Below are positions 25,104 to 34,019 of a DNA stretch of 64,000 bases, in pieces. Every line of letters begins with the position of its first letter. The first letter of the stretch is position 1. The notes below the pieces were generated by a model. It had not been told where the DNA came from, searched no databases, and was given only the letters and a program-made list of their open reading frames with translations. The stretch spans positions 1-64,000 of the forward strand of contig CAKPYV010000003.1 in assembly GCA_934203205.1 (NCBI GenBank), written 5' to 3'. Made by a program: the position numbers and the translations under genes. This DNA comes from an uncultured Anaerovibrio sp. (lineage in GTDB: Bacteria; Bacillota; Negativicutes; Selenomonadales; Selenomonadaceae).

Positions 25104-27677
25104 TTATTTTTTGTTGAATACCAGCTGACCATTTTCCACTGTCATAGCCACAGTATCACCTTCGCTAACATCACCCTTGATAATGGATTTACTAAGCTCA
25201 GTTTCTACAGTATGGCTTAACAGACGACGGAGTGGACGGGCACCAAAGGCTGGATCAAAGCCCTGCTCTGCCAAGAGATTCAAAGCCTTGTCGTCCCAAG
25301 TAAGATGCATCTTTATCTGCTTTTCCAGACGGTCATTAAGCTGCTGCAGCAGGAGAGCGGCAATATTCTTTACCTGCTCCTTGGCCAAGCCCTTGAATAC
25401 CACAATATCATCTACACGGTTCAAGAACTCTGGACGGAAATATTCCTTCAGAATTTCCTTAACAGCCTTCTCTGCTTCTTCTGGAGCCTTGTTCAAAATC
25501 TCATGGGAACCCAGATTAGAGGTCATGATAATAACTGTATTCTTGAAGTTTACCACTCTGCCCTTGCCATCGGTAAGACGACCATCATCCAGAATCTGCA
25601 ACAGGACATTAAACACATCTCTATGAGCCTTTTCGATTTCATCCAGCAGAATAACGCTATATGGATGACGGCGAACAGCCTCTGTCAGCTGGCCACCCTC
25701 GTCATAGCCCACATATCCCGGAGGCGCACCAATCAAACGAGATACAGAGTGTTTCTCCATGTACTCACTCATATCAATACGAATCATGCTGCGTTCATCG
25801 TCAAAGAGAGCCTCTGCCAGAGTCTTGGCCAGCTCAGTTTTACCAACACCAGTAGGGCCAAGGAAGATAAAGGAACCAATTGGCCGTTCTGGAGCCTTGA
25901 TACCTGCTCTAGCTCGCAAAATAGCCTCGCTGACTACCTTAACAGCCTCATCCTGACCAATTACCCGCTCATGGAGCACATCCTCCAAATGAAGCAGCTT
26001 CTCCCTTTCACCAGTAAGCATCTTGGTAACAGGGATACCAGTCCAACGGCTTACTACCTTGGCAATATCCTCCTCACCAACTTCTTCCTTCAAAAGCTGG
26101 CTGTCAGAGCCCTTGGCAGCAATGGATTCCTCCTCAGCCTGCAGCTTCTTCTGCAACTCTGGAAGACGACCATATTTCAGTTCAGACAGCTTGTTAAGAT
26201 CGTAATCTCTTTCTGCACTTTCCATCTGGCTGCGAACATTGTCCATTTCCTTCTTGATGCCACGAACTCGCAAAATTGCCTGCTTCTCAGAATCCCACTG
26301 AGCCTGCAATTCCTTCTGCTGAGCCTGCAAGTCTTCCTTTTCCTTGCGAATGCTAGCAAGCTTTTCCTGACCGGCTGCATCAGTTTCCTTCTGGAGAGCC
26401 TGCTCCTCAATTTCCAGCTGAAGAATCTTACGGCGCACCTCATCTAATGGTGCAGGCATGGATTCAATTTCAGTTCTCAGCTTGGCAGCAGCCTCATCCA
26501 CCAAATCAATAGCCTTATCTGGCAGGAAACGGTCAGAAATGTATCGGTCAGACAGCACTGCTGCAGATACCAGAGCCGCATCACGAATCCGTACACCATG
26601 ATGTACCTCATAACGCTCCTTCAAGCCACGAAGAATGGAAATAGTATCCTCTACAGATGGTTCACCAACCATAACCGGCTGGAAACGACGCTCCAAGGCA
26701 GTATCCTTTTCAATGTACTTGCGGTACTCATTCAAAGTAGTAGCACCAATGCAGCGCAGCTCACCACGAGCCATCATTGGCTTCAGCAGGTTGCCGGCAT
26801 CCATAGCACCGTCGGTAGCACCAGCACCTACCACAGTATGTACCTCATCAATAAACAGCAAAATCTGTCCATCAGATTTTACTACCTCGTTGAGAACAGA
26901 TTTCAATCTTTCCTCAAACTCACCCCGATACTTGGCACCAGCCACCAAAGCACCCATATCCAAGGAGAACAAGGTCTTGTTCTTCAAGGACTCAGGCACA
27001 TCGCCAGCCACAATTCTCCGAGCCAATCCCTCTACAATAGCGGTTTTACCAACACCTGGCTCACCAATCAACACAGGGTTGTTCTTGGTACGGCGGGACA
27101 AAATCTCAATGGTTCTTCTGATTTCATCATCACGGCCAATAACTGGGTCCAGCTTGCCCTGACGAGCCACCTGGGTCAAATCACGGCCGTATTTTTCCAG
27201 AGCCTTGTAACCATCCTCTGGGTTGGCAGAGTTTACATTTTGCTTTCTGTTTTTCTTAATGGAGTTGGCTATACCATTCTTAGTCAAGCCAAAAGCACGG
27301 CAAATATCTCTAGCCTCGTCACTGCCATCCTCCACAATAGCCAACAGCAAATGCTCGGTGCTGATATAATCATCCTTCATGCTGTTAGCCAGCTGCTCGG
27401 ATTTGGCAATAACTCTGCTCAGCTCCACACTCATGGACAATCTATCCTGTCCCTTGACACTAGGAATCTTCCGCAGCTCCTGCTCCACTCTTTCCTTCAG
27501 CATCCCCAGGTCAACATTAGCTTCCTGGAAGATTGTTTCCAACAGCCCCTCTGGTTCCTGAGCCAAGGCCAGCAGCACATGAAGGCTGGTGATTTCCTGA
27601 TGATAATGCAGAGCGGCATTCTGTTGAGCAGCCTGCAATGTATTCAAAACTCTCTGAGTATATTTTTCCTGTTCCAT
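25104..27677 (-). CDS. clpB: ATP-dependent disaggregase ClpB
   Basis: Hsp100 disaggregase working with DnaK. The 857-residue protein has a Clp_N domain, AAA1 with Walker A GEPGVGKT, the long ClpB-specific middle coiled coil (about residues 400-530), AAA2 with Walker A GPTGVGKT, and a C-terminal D2-small domain. The coiled coil distinguishes it from ClpC. ATG at 27677 follows GGTGGAGAG; the GTG at 27695 lies across that site. The promoter carries inverted CtsR-like boxes. Confidence 0.97.
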   Translation of the reverse strand: MEQEKYTQRVLNTLQAAQQNAALHYHQEITSLHVLLALAQEPEGLLETIFQEANVDLGMLKERVEQELRKIPSVKGQDRLSMSVELSRVIAKSEQLANSMKDDYISTEHLLLAIVEDGSDEARDICRAFGLTKNGIANSIKKNRKQNVNSANPEDGYKALEKYGRDLTQVARQGKLDPVIGRDDEIRRTIEILSRRTKNNPVLIGEPGVGKTAIVEGLARRIVAGDVPESLKNKTLFSLDMGALVAGAKYRGEFEERLKSVLNEVVKSDGQILLFIDEVHTVVGAGATDGAMDAGNLLKPMMARGELRCIGATTLNEYRKYIEKDTALERRFQPVMVGEPSVEDTISILRGLKERYEVHHGVRIRDAALVSAAVLSDRYISDRFLPDKAIDLVDEAAAKLRTEIESMPAPLDEVRRKILQLEIEEQALQKETDAAGQEKLASIRKEKEDLQAQQKELQAQWDSEKQAILRVRGIKKEMDNVRSQMESAERDYDLNKLSELKYGRLPELQKKLQAEEESIAAKGSDSQLLKEEVGEEDIAKVVSRWTGIPVTKMLTGEREKLLHLEDVLHERVIGQDEAVKVVSEAILRARAGIKAPERPIGSFIFLGPTGVGKTELAKTLAEALFDDERSMIRIDMSEYMEKHSVSRLIGAPPGYVGYDEGGQLTEAVRRHPYSVILLDEIEKAHRDVFNVLLQILDDGRLTDGKGRVVNFKNTVIIMTSNLGSHEILNKAPEEAEKAVKEILKEYFRPEFLNRVDDIVVFKGLAKEQVKNIAALLLQQLNDRLEKQIKMHLTWDDKALNLLAEQGFDPAFGARPLRRLLSHTVETELSKSIIKGDVSEGDTVAMTVENGQLVFNKK

Positions 27678-27739
27678 AATCTCTCCACCTTTCACAATGA
27701 GATGATCTCATTTAACATGGTTTTGTTCTTTTGATTTTT

Positions 27740-27792
27740 ATTATAAACAAAAAAGACAAAAAGTCAAGATTTATTTTTGACTTTTTGTCTTT
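27740..27792 (-). promoter_or_regulatory. clpB promoter embedded in an inverted CtsR-like repeat
   Basis: Minus-strand TTGACT (27762-27767), 16-nt spacer, TATAAT (27740-27745). The -35 lies in a perfect 17-bp inverted repeat (27751-27767 and 27776-27792). Each arm contains GACAAAAAGTCAA, with the two cores 8 bp apart as in the ctsR boxes. The hairpin also follows the kinase stop codon and could terminate its transcript. Confidence 0.75.
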
Positions 27793-27800
27793 TAGATTTT

Positions 27801-29048
27801 TCACGGTAATTCTACAGTAAAGGTAGTACCCTTGCCCAGCTTACTTTCCACATAAATAAAGCCCTTGTGACCATCTATTATATCCTTGGCAATAGCCAAA
27901 CCCAAGCCAGTGCCTCCCATAGCTCTAGAACGAGCCTTATCTACCCGGTAGAAGCGTTCAAATATCTTGGCCTTATCCTCTTCATTAAGGCCAATACCAT
28001 TATCTGCCACGCTGAAACGGATTTTTTTGTTTTTCAAAATCTGGGCGGAAACCTTGATACAGCCATTTTCCGGCGTATACTTTACAGCATTATCCACTAA
28101 AATAAGAATCAACTGCTTGATTTTTTGCTCATCACCATGACAGAAAATTCCCTCTGGTACATTATCCTGAATTTCAATATGCTTTTTCTCTGCCACAGGC
28201 TGCATATTCCGCACCACCTGCTGCAAGGAGCCACTAAGGTCAAAATCCTGCAGATTCAGCTTTTCTGCATTGTTATCATTACGAGCAATTACCAGCAAAT
28301 CTCCTACCAGCTTGCTCATTTTCTTAACCTCATCCTTTACATCCGCAATAACCTGCTTTAGGAAAGGTGACTCTATGGATGGATCATTATACAGCAAATC
28401 CGCTGAGGACATAATCACACTAAGAGGTGTCCGCAGCTCGTGGGAAGCATCTGCCGTAAACTGCCGTTGCTTTTCATAAGCATTTTGCATAGGCCGTATC
28501 ACACAGCCAGATAAATAATATCCTAGAATACCTGCCAATATGAGAGCCACAAGAGCCAGCATCAAAAGGAAATAGGCATATTTGGTAGCCCCTCGATAGA
28601 GCGCACTAATATCCTTACCTAGATATACCACACCGATAATTCTATCATTAAAGGTAACATAGGAAGCGGTAATAATCATTACCTGATTATCACTAAGCTC
28701 AACGGTGGCCACATCATAAAAGGGAACCTGGCCATCCTGAATCAGAGCCAACACATCATCCTCCAGCCGCTGAGGAGCCTTGGAAAAATGTCGCAAATCT
28801 CCATGCAAATCATAGGCATAGAAAAACATTCTCTCTCTGTAGCCCAAATCCTCTGGCATATCGTCCTTTTGCATCAGCAAGGCCTCAGCATCAGCTATAT
28901 CCTTGACCACTCCCGATAGTTCCCTAGCCTGCTCCGAGCCAACTGCCCACAGCATTCCTCTGTAGCCCATGAAAATCATCACCGCAAAAATACAGAACAT
29001 CATGGAGGTATAGAGAATTGCCAATCGCCAACGGCTTTGATAAAACAT
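27801..29048 (-). CDS. Membrane sensor histidine kinase
   Basis: Two-component sensor of about 415 residues. A membrane helix near the N-terminus, an extracytoplasmic sensor of about 125 residues, a second membrane helix (YFLLMLALVALILAGILGYYL), a HisKA box (FTADASHELRTPLSVIM) and a HATPase domain (DNAVKYTPENG, DNGIGL, GGTGLGLAI) are visible. No extra PAS domain is evident. The frame extends to 29093, into the regulator gene, but the first ATG is at 29048 and has a poor ribosome site, so coupling to the regulator is likely. The signal is unknown. Confidence 0.92.
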   Translation of the reverse strand: MFYQSRWRLAILYTSMMFCIFAVMIFMGYRGMLWAVGSEQARELSGVVKDIADAEALLMQKDDMPEDLGYRERMFFYAYDLHGDLRHFSKAPQRLEDDVLALIQDGQVPFYDVATVELSDNQVMIITASYVTFNDRIIGVVYLGKDISALYRGATKYAYFLLMLALVALILAGILGYYLSGCVIRPMQNAYEKQRQFTADASHELRTPLSVIMSSADLLYNDPSIESPFLKQVIADVKDEVKKMSKLVGDLLVIARNDNNAEKLNLQDFDLSGSLQQVVRNMQPVAEKKHIEIQDNVPEGIFCHGDEQKIKQLILILVDNAVKYTPENGCIKVSAQILKNKKIRFSVADNGIGLNEEDKAKIFERFYRVDKARSRAMGGTGLGLAIAKDIIDGHKGFIYVESKLGKGTTFTVELP

Positions 29049-29064
29049 GTTGGTCAGCTTGCAT

Positions 29065-29739
29065 TTATTTAATCTCCAGTTTATAACCAACACCCCTTAT
29101 CGTATTAATCAGGAATTTCCCCTCAGCGGCCTCCAGCTTTTTTCGCAGCAGCTTCACGTAGGAGTCAATATTATTGGAGCTAACCTCAGATTCCAGCCCC
29201 CAGATACGGTCCAAAATAATATCTCTTGGCACCACAATGCCCACATTCTGTACCAGCAAATCAAAAATTTGAAATTCTCTAGGAGAAAGCTGAATAATGC
29301 TATCCTTGTGACGCAAAACCTTGGAGGTTCTATCCAAGGAAAACTCTCCCAGCTCCATAACATCCAACTGAATTTTCTGACTGCTGCGGCGTCCCAAGGC
29401 TCTTAACCTGGCCATAAGCTCATCAAATTCAAAGGGCTTTACCAGATAGTCATCGGCGCCAGCATCCAGCCCGGCAACCCTATCCTCCACAGCATCCCTT
29501 GCCGTAAGCAGCATAATAGCCTTTTGATAGCCATTGGCCCGCAATTTTTTGCAGACCTCCACACCGGACATCTTGGGCATCATCCAGTCCAAGATTACCA
29601 CATCATATTCATCGTAGGAAGCATAATCATATGCCTGCTCCCCATCCTTTACCCATTCTGTAGCAAGCTGATTTTGTTCCAGCATATACTGAATCAGCTT
29701 ACCTAACTTGAGATCATCCTCAGCCAGCAAAACCCGCAT
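29065..29739 (-). CDS. OmpR-family response regulator
   Basis: A 224-residue regulator: receiver domain with phospho-acceptor Asp51 (VVILDWMMPKMSG), Asp8-Asp9 and Lys101 region (DDYLVKPFEF), then a winged-helix DNA-binding domain (LSPREFQIFDLLVQN, NTIRGVGYKLE). It is the first gene of the pair with the downstream kinase. Target genes are not evident; the adjacent clpB has its own promoter. Confidence 0.95.
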   Translation of the reverse strand: MRVLLAEDDLKLGKLIQYMLEQNQLATEWVKDGEQAYDYASYDEYDVVILDWMMPKMSGVEVCKKLRANGYQKAIMLLTARDAVEDRVAGLDAGADDYLVKPFEFDELMARLRALGRRSSQKIQLDVMELGEFSLDRTSKVLRHKDSIIQLSPREFQIFDLLVQNVGIVVPRDIILDRIWGLESEVSSNNIDSYVKLLRKKLEAAEGKFLINTIRGVGYKLEIK

Positions 29740-29802
29740 AGCCAGGCCTCCTTTAAAATTGCGTATTTTTTTAATATTATAACCGTTATAAATGAAAAAA
29801 GA

Positions 29803-29839
29803 CTAAAAAACAGCCTGGAAGAAAAACTTCCAAGCTGTT
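29803..29839 (-). terminator. guaB terminator
   Basis: AACAGC, GGAAG / CTTCC, GCTGTT stem followed by TTTTTTAG on the minus strand, 12 nt after guaB. Confidence 0.85.
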
Positions 29840-29851
29840 AGCAAACAAATT

Positions 29852-31351
29852 TTAGTGGTTTATGCTGTCACGAAGCACAACATCGTGAGAACCACCCTCT
29901 ACAATACTGGTAGAGGAAACCAAGGTAAGGCGAGCCTTCTCCTGGAGCTCAGGAATGCTGAGAGCACCGCAGTTACACATGGTGGAACGAATCTTGCTCA
30001 GGGTAATGCCTACATTATCCTTCAAGCTGCCAGCATATGGTACATAGGAGTCAACACCCTCCTCAAAGGATAGCTTCTTGGCACCGCCCAGGTCATAACG
30101 CTGCCAGTTACGGGCACGGTTAGAACCTTCGCCCCAATATTCCTTATAATAGGTGCCGTTAATCTTAACCACATCAGTTGGGCTTTCATCAAAGCGGGAG
30201 AAATAACGTCCCAGCATCATGAAGTCCGCACCCATAGCCAATGCCAAGGTCATATGATAGTCATGAACAATACCGCCATCAGAACATACAGGAATGTATA
30301 TACCAGTAGCCTCATAGTATTCATCACGAGCTGCACATACATCAATCAGAGCAGTAGCCTGTCCACGGCCAATACCCTTGGTCTCACGAGTGATGCAGAT
30401 AGAGCCGCCGCCAATACCTACCTTGATAAAGTCGGCGCCAGCCTTGGCCAGGAACATAAAGCCCTCACGGTCTACAACATTACCTGCACCAACCTTTACA
30501 TCCTCACCAAAATTCTCATGGATATACTTCAAGGTAATTCTCTGCCACTCAGAGAAGCCCTCAGAGGAGTCAATGCACAGTACATCAGCACCAGCCTTCA
30601 ACAGAGCAGGAACACGCTCTGCATAGTCACGGGTGTTAATACCAGCACCAACGATATAACGCTTGTTGCTGTCAATCAGCTCCAACTCATGCTCCTTGTT
30701 ATCGGTATAATCCTTGCGGAATACCATATAACGGAGACGCTGATTGTCATCTACCAATGGCAGCATATTCAGCTTGTTTTCCCAAATAATATCGTTGGCC
30801 TCTGGAAGAGTTGTATCTGCACTAGCATAAACCAGCTTTTCAAATGGAGTCATAAATTCCTTGGCTGGAGTATCTGGACTCATACGAGTTACACGATAAT
30901 CACGGCTGGTAACAATACCCAACAGCTTGCCAGTAGGAGTACCGTCCTCAGTTACAGCCATAGTAGAGTGGCCAGTCTTTTCTTTCAGTGCCAGAATCTC
31001 AGCAATAGTTGTTTCAGGAGTAATGTTGGAATCGCTGTCTACGAAGCCGGACTTGAAGTTCTTTACCCGTGCTACCATAGCTGCCTCTTCCTCAATACTC
31101 TGGGAACCATAGATAAAGGAAACGCCGCCCTCACGAGCCAATGCTACTGCCATGCGGTCATCAGATACAGACTGCATGATGGCAGAGGTCATTGGGATAT
31201 TCATGGAAATCTTTGGTTCCTCACCCTTTTTAAACTTTACCAATGGAGTCTTCAAGGAAACATTTGCTGGAATGCACTGATCAGAAGAATAACCAGGTAC
31301 CAGAAGGTACTCGCCAAAGGTATGAGATGGTTCACTGAAATAGAATGCCAA
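29852..31351 (-). CDS. guaB: Inosine-5'-monophosphate dehydrogenase
   Basis: Oxidises IMP to XMP in GMP synthesis. A 499-residue IMPDH with two CBS domains inserted at about residues 100-230 and the catalytic-cysteine loop GIGGGSICITRE; NAD- and IMP-binding segments CSDGGIVHD and MLGRYFSRFDESPT follow. The sequence diverges from the Bacillus type in the flap (YKEYWGEGSNRARNW), as in the roughly 500-residue clostridial class. The start appears to be TTG (31351) after TAGGGAT. It is monocistronic. Confidence 0.93.
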   Translation of the reverse strand: MAFYFSEPSHTFGEYLLVPGYSSDQCIPANVSLKTPLVKFKKGEEPKISMNIPMTSAIMQSVSDDRMAVALAREGGVSFIYGSQSIEEEAAMVARVKNFKSGFVDSDSNITPETTIAEILALKEKTGHSTMAVTEDGTPTGKLLGIVTSRDYRVTRMSPDTPAKEFMTPFEKLVYASADTTLPEANDIIWENKLNMLPLVDDNQRLRYMVFRKDYTDNKEHELELIDSNKRYIVGAGINTRDYAERVPALLKAGADVLCIDSSEGFSEWQRITLKYIHENFGEDVKVGAGNVVDREGFMFLAKAGADFIKVGIGGGSICITRETKGIGRGQATALIDVCAARDEYYEATGIYIPVCSDGGIVHDYHMTLALAMGADFMMLGRYFSRFDESPTDVVKINGTYYKEYWGEGSNRARNWQRYDLGGAKKLSFEEGVDSYVPYAGSLKDNVGITLSKIRSTMCNCGALSIPELQEKARLTLVSSTSIVEGGSHDVVLRDSINH

Positions 31352-31433
31352 CTTAATCCCTACTTTCTGTAAAAATCAAAATGAATGCCCAATGGGCCTT
31401 GCTAACCGAATCATATCTAAAGATATTGTTTTA

Positions 31434-31462
31434 ATGTTAGTACAAAGAAGCCAATTTGTCAA
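31434..31462 (-). promoter_or_regulatory. Predicted guaB promoter
   Basis: TTGACA (31457-31462), 17-nt spacer, TAACAT (31434-31439) on the minus strand, about 75 nt ahead of the start. I see no purine riboswitch in the leader. Confidence 0.65.
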
Positions 31463-31483
31463 ACATTTTTCTTATACAACCTA

Positions 31484-31517
31484 AAACAAAAGCCCCCGTG
31501 AGCGGAGTCACAGGGGC
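31484..31517 (-). terminator. glmS terminator
   Basis: GCCCCtGTGA/TCACgGGGGC stem followed by TTTTGTTTT on the minus strand. Confidence 0.85.
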
Positions 31518-31531
31518 AAAAGAAAATCAAA

Positions 31532-33367
31532 TTACTCTACAGTTACAGACTTGGCCAGATTACGTGGCTTGTCTACATCGCAGCCACGGGTAATGGCAGT
31601 ATAATATGCCAACAGCTGCAATGGCAGTACAGTCAGCAATGGAATAATCAGCTCATCAGTATTTGGTACATAGATAACATGGTCAGTATACTTCTTCAGC
31701 TCAGTATCACCCTGAGCAGCAATACCGATAACCACAGCATCACGAGCCTTTACTTCCTTGATATTGCTAAGAGTCTTTTCATAAACACTCTTCTGGGTAG
31801 CCAGGGCAATAACAGGCACACCACTGGTAATCAAGGCCAGAGTACCATGCTTCAGCTCACCAGCTGCATAGGCCTCTGCATGAATATAGGAAACTTCCTT
31901 CAGCTTCAAGGAACCCTCCAAAGCTACATAATAATCCAAGGCACGTCCCAGGAAGAAGGCGTCGTTAGTATAGCCATACTGCTGAGCAAAGGCCATAATA
32001 GGCTCCACATCCTCCAGAGTCTCGCTGATCTGGCTAGGAATATTCTTCAACTGAGTCAAAAGCTGAGTCATACGCTCAGTATCCACAGTCTCCCGGAGGC
32101 CAGCCATATAGGCACCCAGCAGGAACATAACAATCAGCTGAGTCGTATAAGCCTTGGTAGAAGCTACAGCAATCTCAGGGCCTGCACAGGTATAAACCAC
32201 CTGATCTGCCTCACGAGCAATGGAAGAACCAACTACATTGGTTACAGCCATCGTCTTGGAGCCTAGACGCTTTGCTTCTTTCAAGGCAGCCAAGGTATCA
32301 ATAGTCTCACCGGACTGGCTGACTACGATGGTCAAAGTGCTATCATCAATAATTGGCTTTCTGTAGCGGAACTCAGAAGCAATATCCACCTCTACAGGAA
32401 TACGAGCCAGATTCTCAATATAATACTTACCTACCAAACCAGCATGATAAGCAGTACCACAGGCAATAATAAATACTCTGGAGAAGGAATTTACATATTC
32501 CTTGGTCCACTTCAGCTCATCCAACACTACAGCACTATTATCATGGGCAATACGGCCGGCAAGAGTATCTCTTACAGCCTTTGGCTGCTCGTGAATCTCC
32601 TTCAACATGAAATGCTCATAGCCGCCCTTTTCAGCTGCCTCAGCATTCCAATTAACCTCAAATACCTTCTTGGTAATAGGCTCGCCACGACGGTTGGTAA
32701 TCCAGACAGAATCCTTCTTTACTACAGCAATTTCACCATCGTTAATAATATAGGTACGACGGGTGCGGGCAATAATAGCAGGAATATCGGAAGCAATAAA
32801 ATTCTCTCCCTCACCCAGGCCAATAACCAGCGGATTATCCTGCTTAGTGCAAATCAAGGTATCAGGATCATGCTTGGACATGAAAACGATGGAATAGGAA
32901 CCCTCAATCTGCTTCAAAACCTTGCGAACAGCAGCCTCGAAATCCCCATCATAAGCCTCTTCCAACAAATGAGGCAGCACCTCAGTATCAGTTTCTGACT
33001 TAAATACATGTCCCTTTTCAATTAACTGCTCCTTAAGCACCAGATAGTTCTCAATAATACCATTGTGTACTACTGCAAAATCCCCAGTGCAGTCAGTATG
33101 AGGATGGGAATTAAAATCAGATGGAGCACCATGAGTTGCCCAACGAGTGTGACCAATACCCAGGCAGCCTACAGGCACATCGCCATCAATCTTCTTCTCC
33201 AGTTCTGCCAGACGGCCTACGCTTTTCTCCACACGAATCTTGTCAGTTTCACCATTGTATACAGCAATACCAGCAGAGTCATAACCTCTGTACTCCAGCT
33301 TGTTCAGGCCTTCTAGCAAAAACTTTGCTGCCTGTTTGTCGCCTACATAACCAACAATACCACACAT
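31532..33367 (-). CDS. glmS: Glutamine-fructose-6-phosphate aminotransferase
   Basis: Makes glucosamine-6-phosphate from fructose-6-phosphate and glutamine, feeding cell-wall precursors. A 611-residue protein: class II amidotransferase with nucleophile Cys2 (MCGIVGYVGD) and GHTRWATHG, then two SIS sugar-isomerase domains (SQSGETIDTL, ACGTAYHAG) and the C-terminal KPRNLAKSVTVE. GGAGG lies 6 nt before the ATG. Regulation is through the glmS ribozyme in its leader. Confidence 0.98.
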   Translation of the reverse strand: MCGIVGYVGDKQAAKFLLEGLNKLEYRGYDSAGIAVYNGETDKIRVEKSVGRLAELEKKIDGDVPVGCLGIGHTRWATHGAPSDFNSHPHTDCTGDFAVVHNGIIENYLVLKEQLIEKGHVFKSETDTEVLPHLLEEAYDGDFEAAVRKVLKQIEGSYSIVFMSKHDPDTLICTKQDNPLVIGLGEGENFIASDIPAIIARTRRTYIINDGEIAVVKKDSVWITNRRGEPITKKVFEVNWNAEAAEKGGYEHFMLKEIHEQPKAVRDTLAGRIAHDNSAVVLDELKWTKEYVNSFSRVFIIACGTAYHAGLVGKYYIENLARIPVEVDIASEFRYRKPIIDDSTLTIVVSQSGETIDTLAALKEAKRLGSKTMAVTNVVGSSIAREADQVVYTCAGPEIAVASTKAYTTQLIVMFLLGAYMAGLRETVDTERMTQLLTQLKNIPSQISETLEDVEPIMAFAQQYGYTNDAFFLGRALDYYVALEGSLKLKEVSYIHAEAYAAGELKHGTLALITSGVPVIALATQKSVYEKTLSNIKEVKARDAVVIGIAAQGDTELKKYTDHVIYVPNTDELIIPLLTVLPLQLLAYYTAITRGCDVDKPRNLAKSVTVE

Positions 33368-33384
33368 AATATACCTCCGTATCT

Positions 33385-33601
33385 GCCAACATCATAATGC
33401 TGGCACAGGATAGAAAGTCTCTCTAACATCTACTACAACAATCTATCCAGGAGTCCTGCCTACCCGCGCCATCTGCTTTGTACCATCAGTTACCTGTGGC
33501 TTTGACATAGGCTTTCGATGGGGCACCACCGAGAGGCATCCGCTGAAAATTCGACAACCTCTTTCCTCGTCAGCCTGACCATGTATCAGGCTCATGCGCT
33601 A
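33385..33601 (-). ncRNA. glmS ribozyme/riboswitch
   Basis: Self-cleaving RNA activated by glucosamine-6-phosphate that lowers glmS mRNA. The minus strand has the conserved core: AGCGC with the cleavage site between A33600 and G33599, TGACGAGGAAAGAGG, TTGTCGA, TTTTCAGCGGATGCCTC, CGGTGGTGCC and CATCGAAAGCC, then the P3/P4-like domain with GGATAG...CTATCC. The 3' boundary is approximate. It lies in the expected position upstream of glmS. Confidence 0.92.
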
Positions 33602-33639
33602 AATATTGTGAAAACTTCTATATAAAAGACATTCACCAT
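33592..33639 (-). CDS. Short upstream ORF crossing the glmS ribozyme cleavage site
   Basis: ATG at 33639, preceded by AGGAG at 7-nt spacing, opens a 15-codon frame (MVNVFYIEVFTIFSA) that ends with TGA at 33592-33594. The Ser codon AGC (33598-33600) contains the ribozyme cleavage bond. It is a leader-peptide candidate; no homologue is known to me and translation is unproven. A weaker 8-codon frame (33633-33659) precedes it with a site only 3 nt from its ATG. Confidence 0.4.
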   Translation of the reverse strand: MVNVFYIEVFTIFSA

Positions 33640-33735
33640 ATTTTTTCTCCTGCCAACATAATCTCCCCAGGACTAGAAAGAATAATCTACAGGAAATGGT
33701 TTTCTAAAGCAAAGCTTATCAGAAAACTCTCCATT

Positions 33736-33764
33736 ATTCTAATTTATTCATGCACAATAGTCAA
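33736..33764 (-). promoter_or_regulatory. Predicted glmS promoter
   Basis: TTGACT (33759-33764), 17-nt spacer, TAGAAT (33736-33741) on the minus strand. It gives a leader of about 130 nt before the ribozyme. Confidence 0.6.
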
Positions 33765-33828
33765 TAGCATTTACCAGCAAAATCAAAATTATTTTTTGAA
33801 ACGAAAACAATTATTTTTAAAATAACAG

Positions 33829-33857
33829 TTGACAAAGGGATTTTTACCTGTTATGAT
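33829..33857 (+). promoter_or_regulatory. Promoter of the PTS/dehydrogenase operon
   Basis: TTGACA (33829-33834), 17-nt spacer, TATGAT (33852-33857) on the plus strand, with a 5' leader of about 155 nt. Confidence 0.7.
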
Positions 33858-33867
33858 ATAGCCATAG

Positions 33868-33901
33868 TTTTGAAACAACAATTTATACTGTTATTTCAAA
33901 A
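33868..33901 (+). promoter_or_regulatory. Inverted-repeat operator candidate
   Basis: TTTTGAAACAACA, 8 nt, TGTTATTTCAAAA: arms match at 12 of 13 positions. It starts 10 nt after the -10, across the expected transcription start. A related half-site (TTTTTGAAACGAAAACA) lies near 33794-33811. It is a likely binding site for the DeoR-type regulator encoded in the operon. Confidence 0.55.
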
Positions 33902-34019
33902 GCGTTATTTTCTCAATTCTAATTCTATTTTCTTATGAAGGGAAACAGAAAATCTCATTGCTAAGTAAAAACTGTTGAACTAAAAGTCATTTTCATTTAT
34001 GATTAAGGAGGAACTTATT

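Noticed and set aside
25305..26447. Long plus-strand frames opposite clpB, guaB, cheA, fapA and others
   Set aside because: They are antisense shadows of conserved genes: no ribosome sites, odd composition, and no recognisable motifs.
31352..31460. Purine riboswitch upstream of guaB
   Set aside because: The short leader has only a small GCCCAATGGGC hairpin; I find no aptamer-like core or terminator switch.
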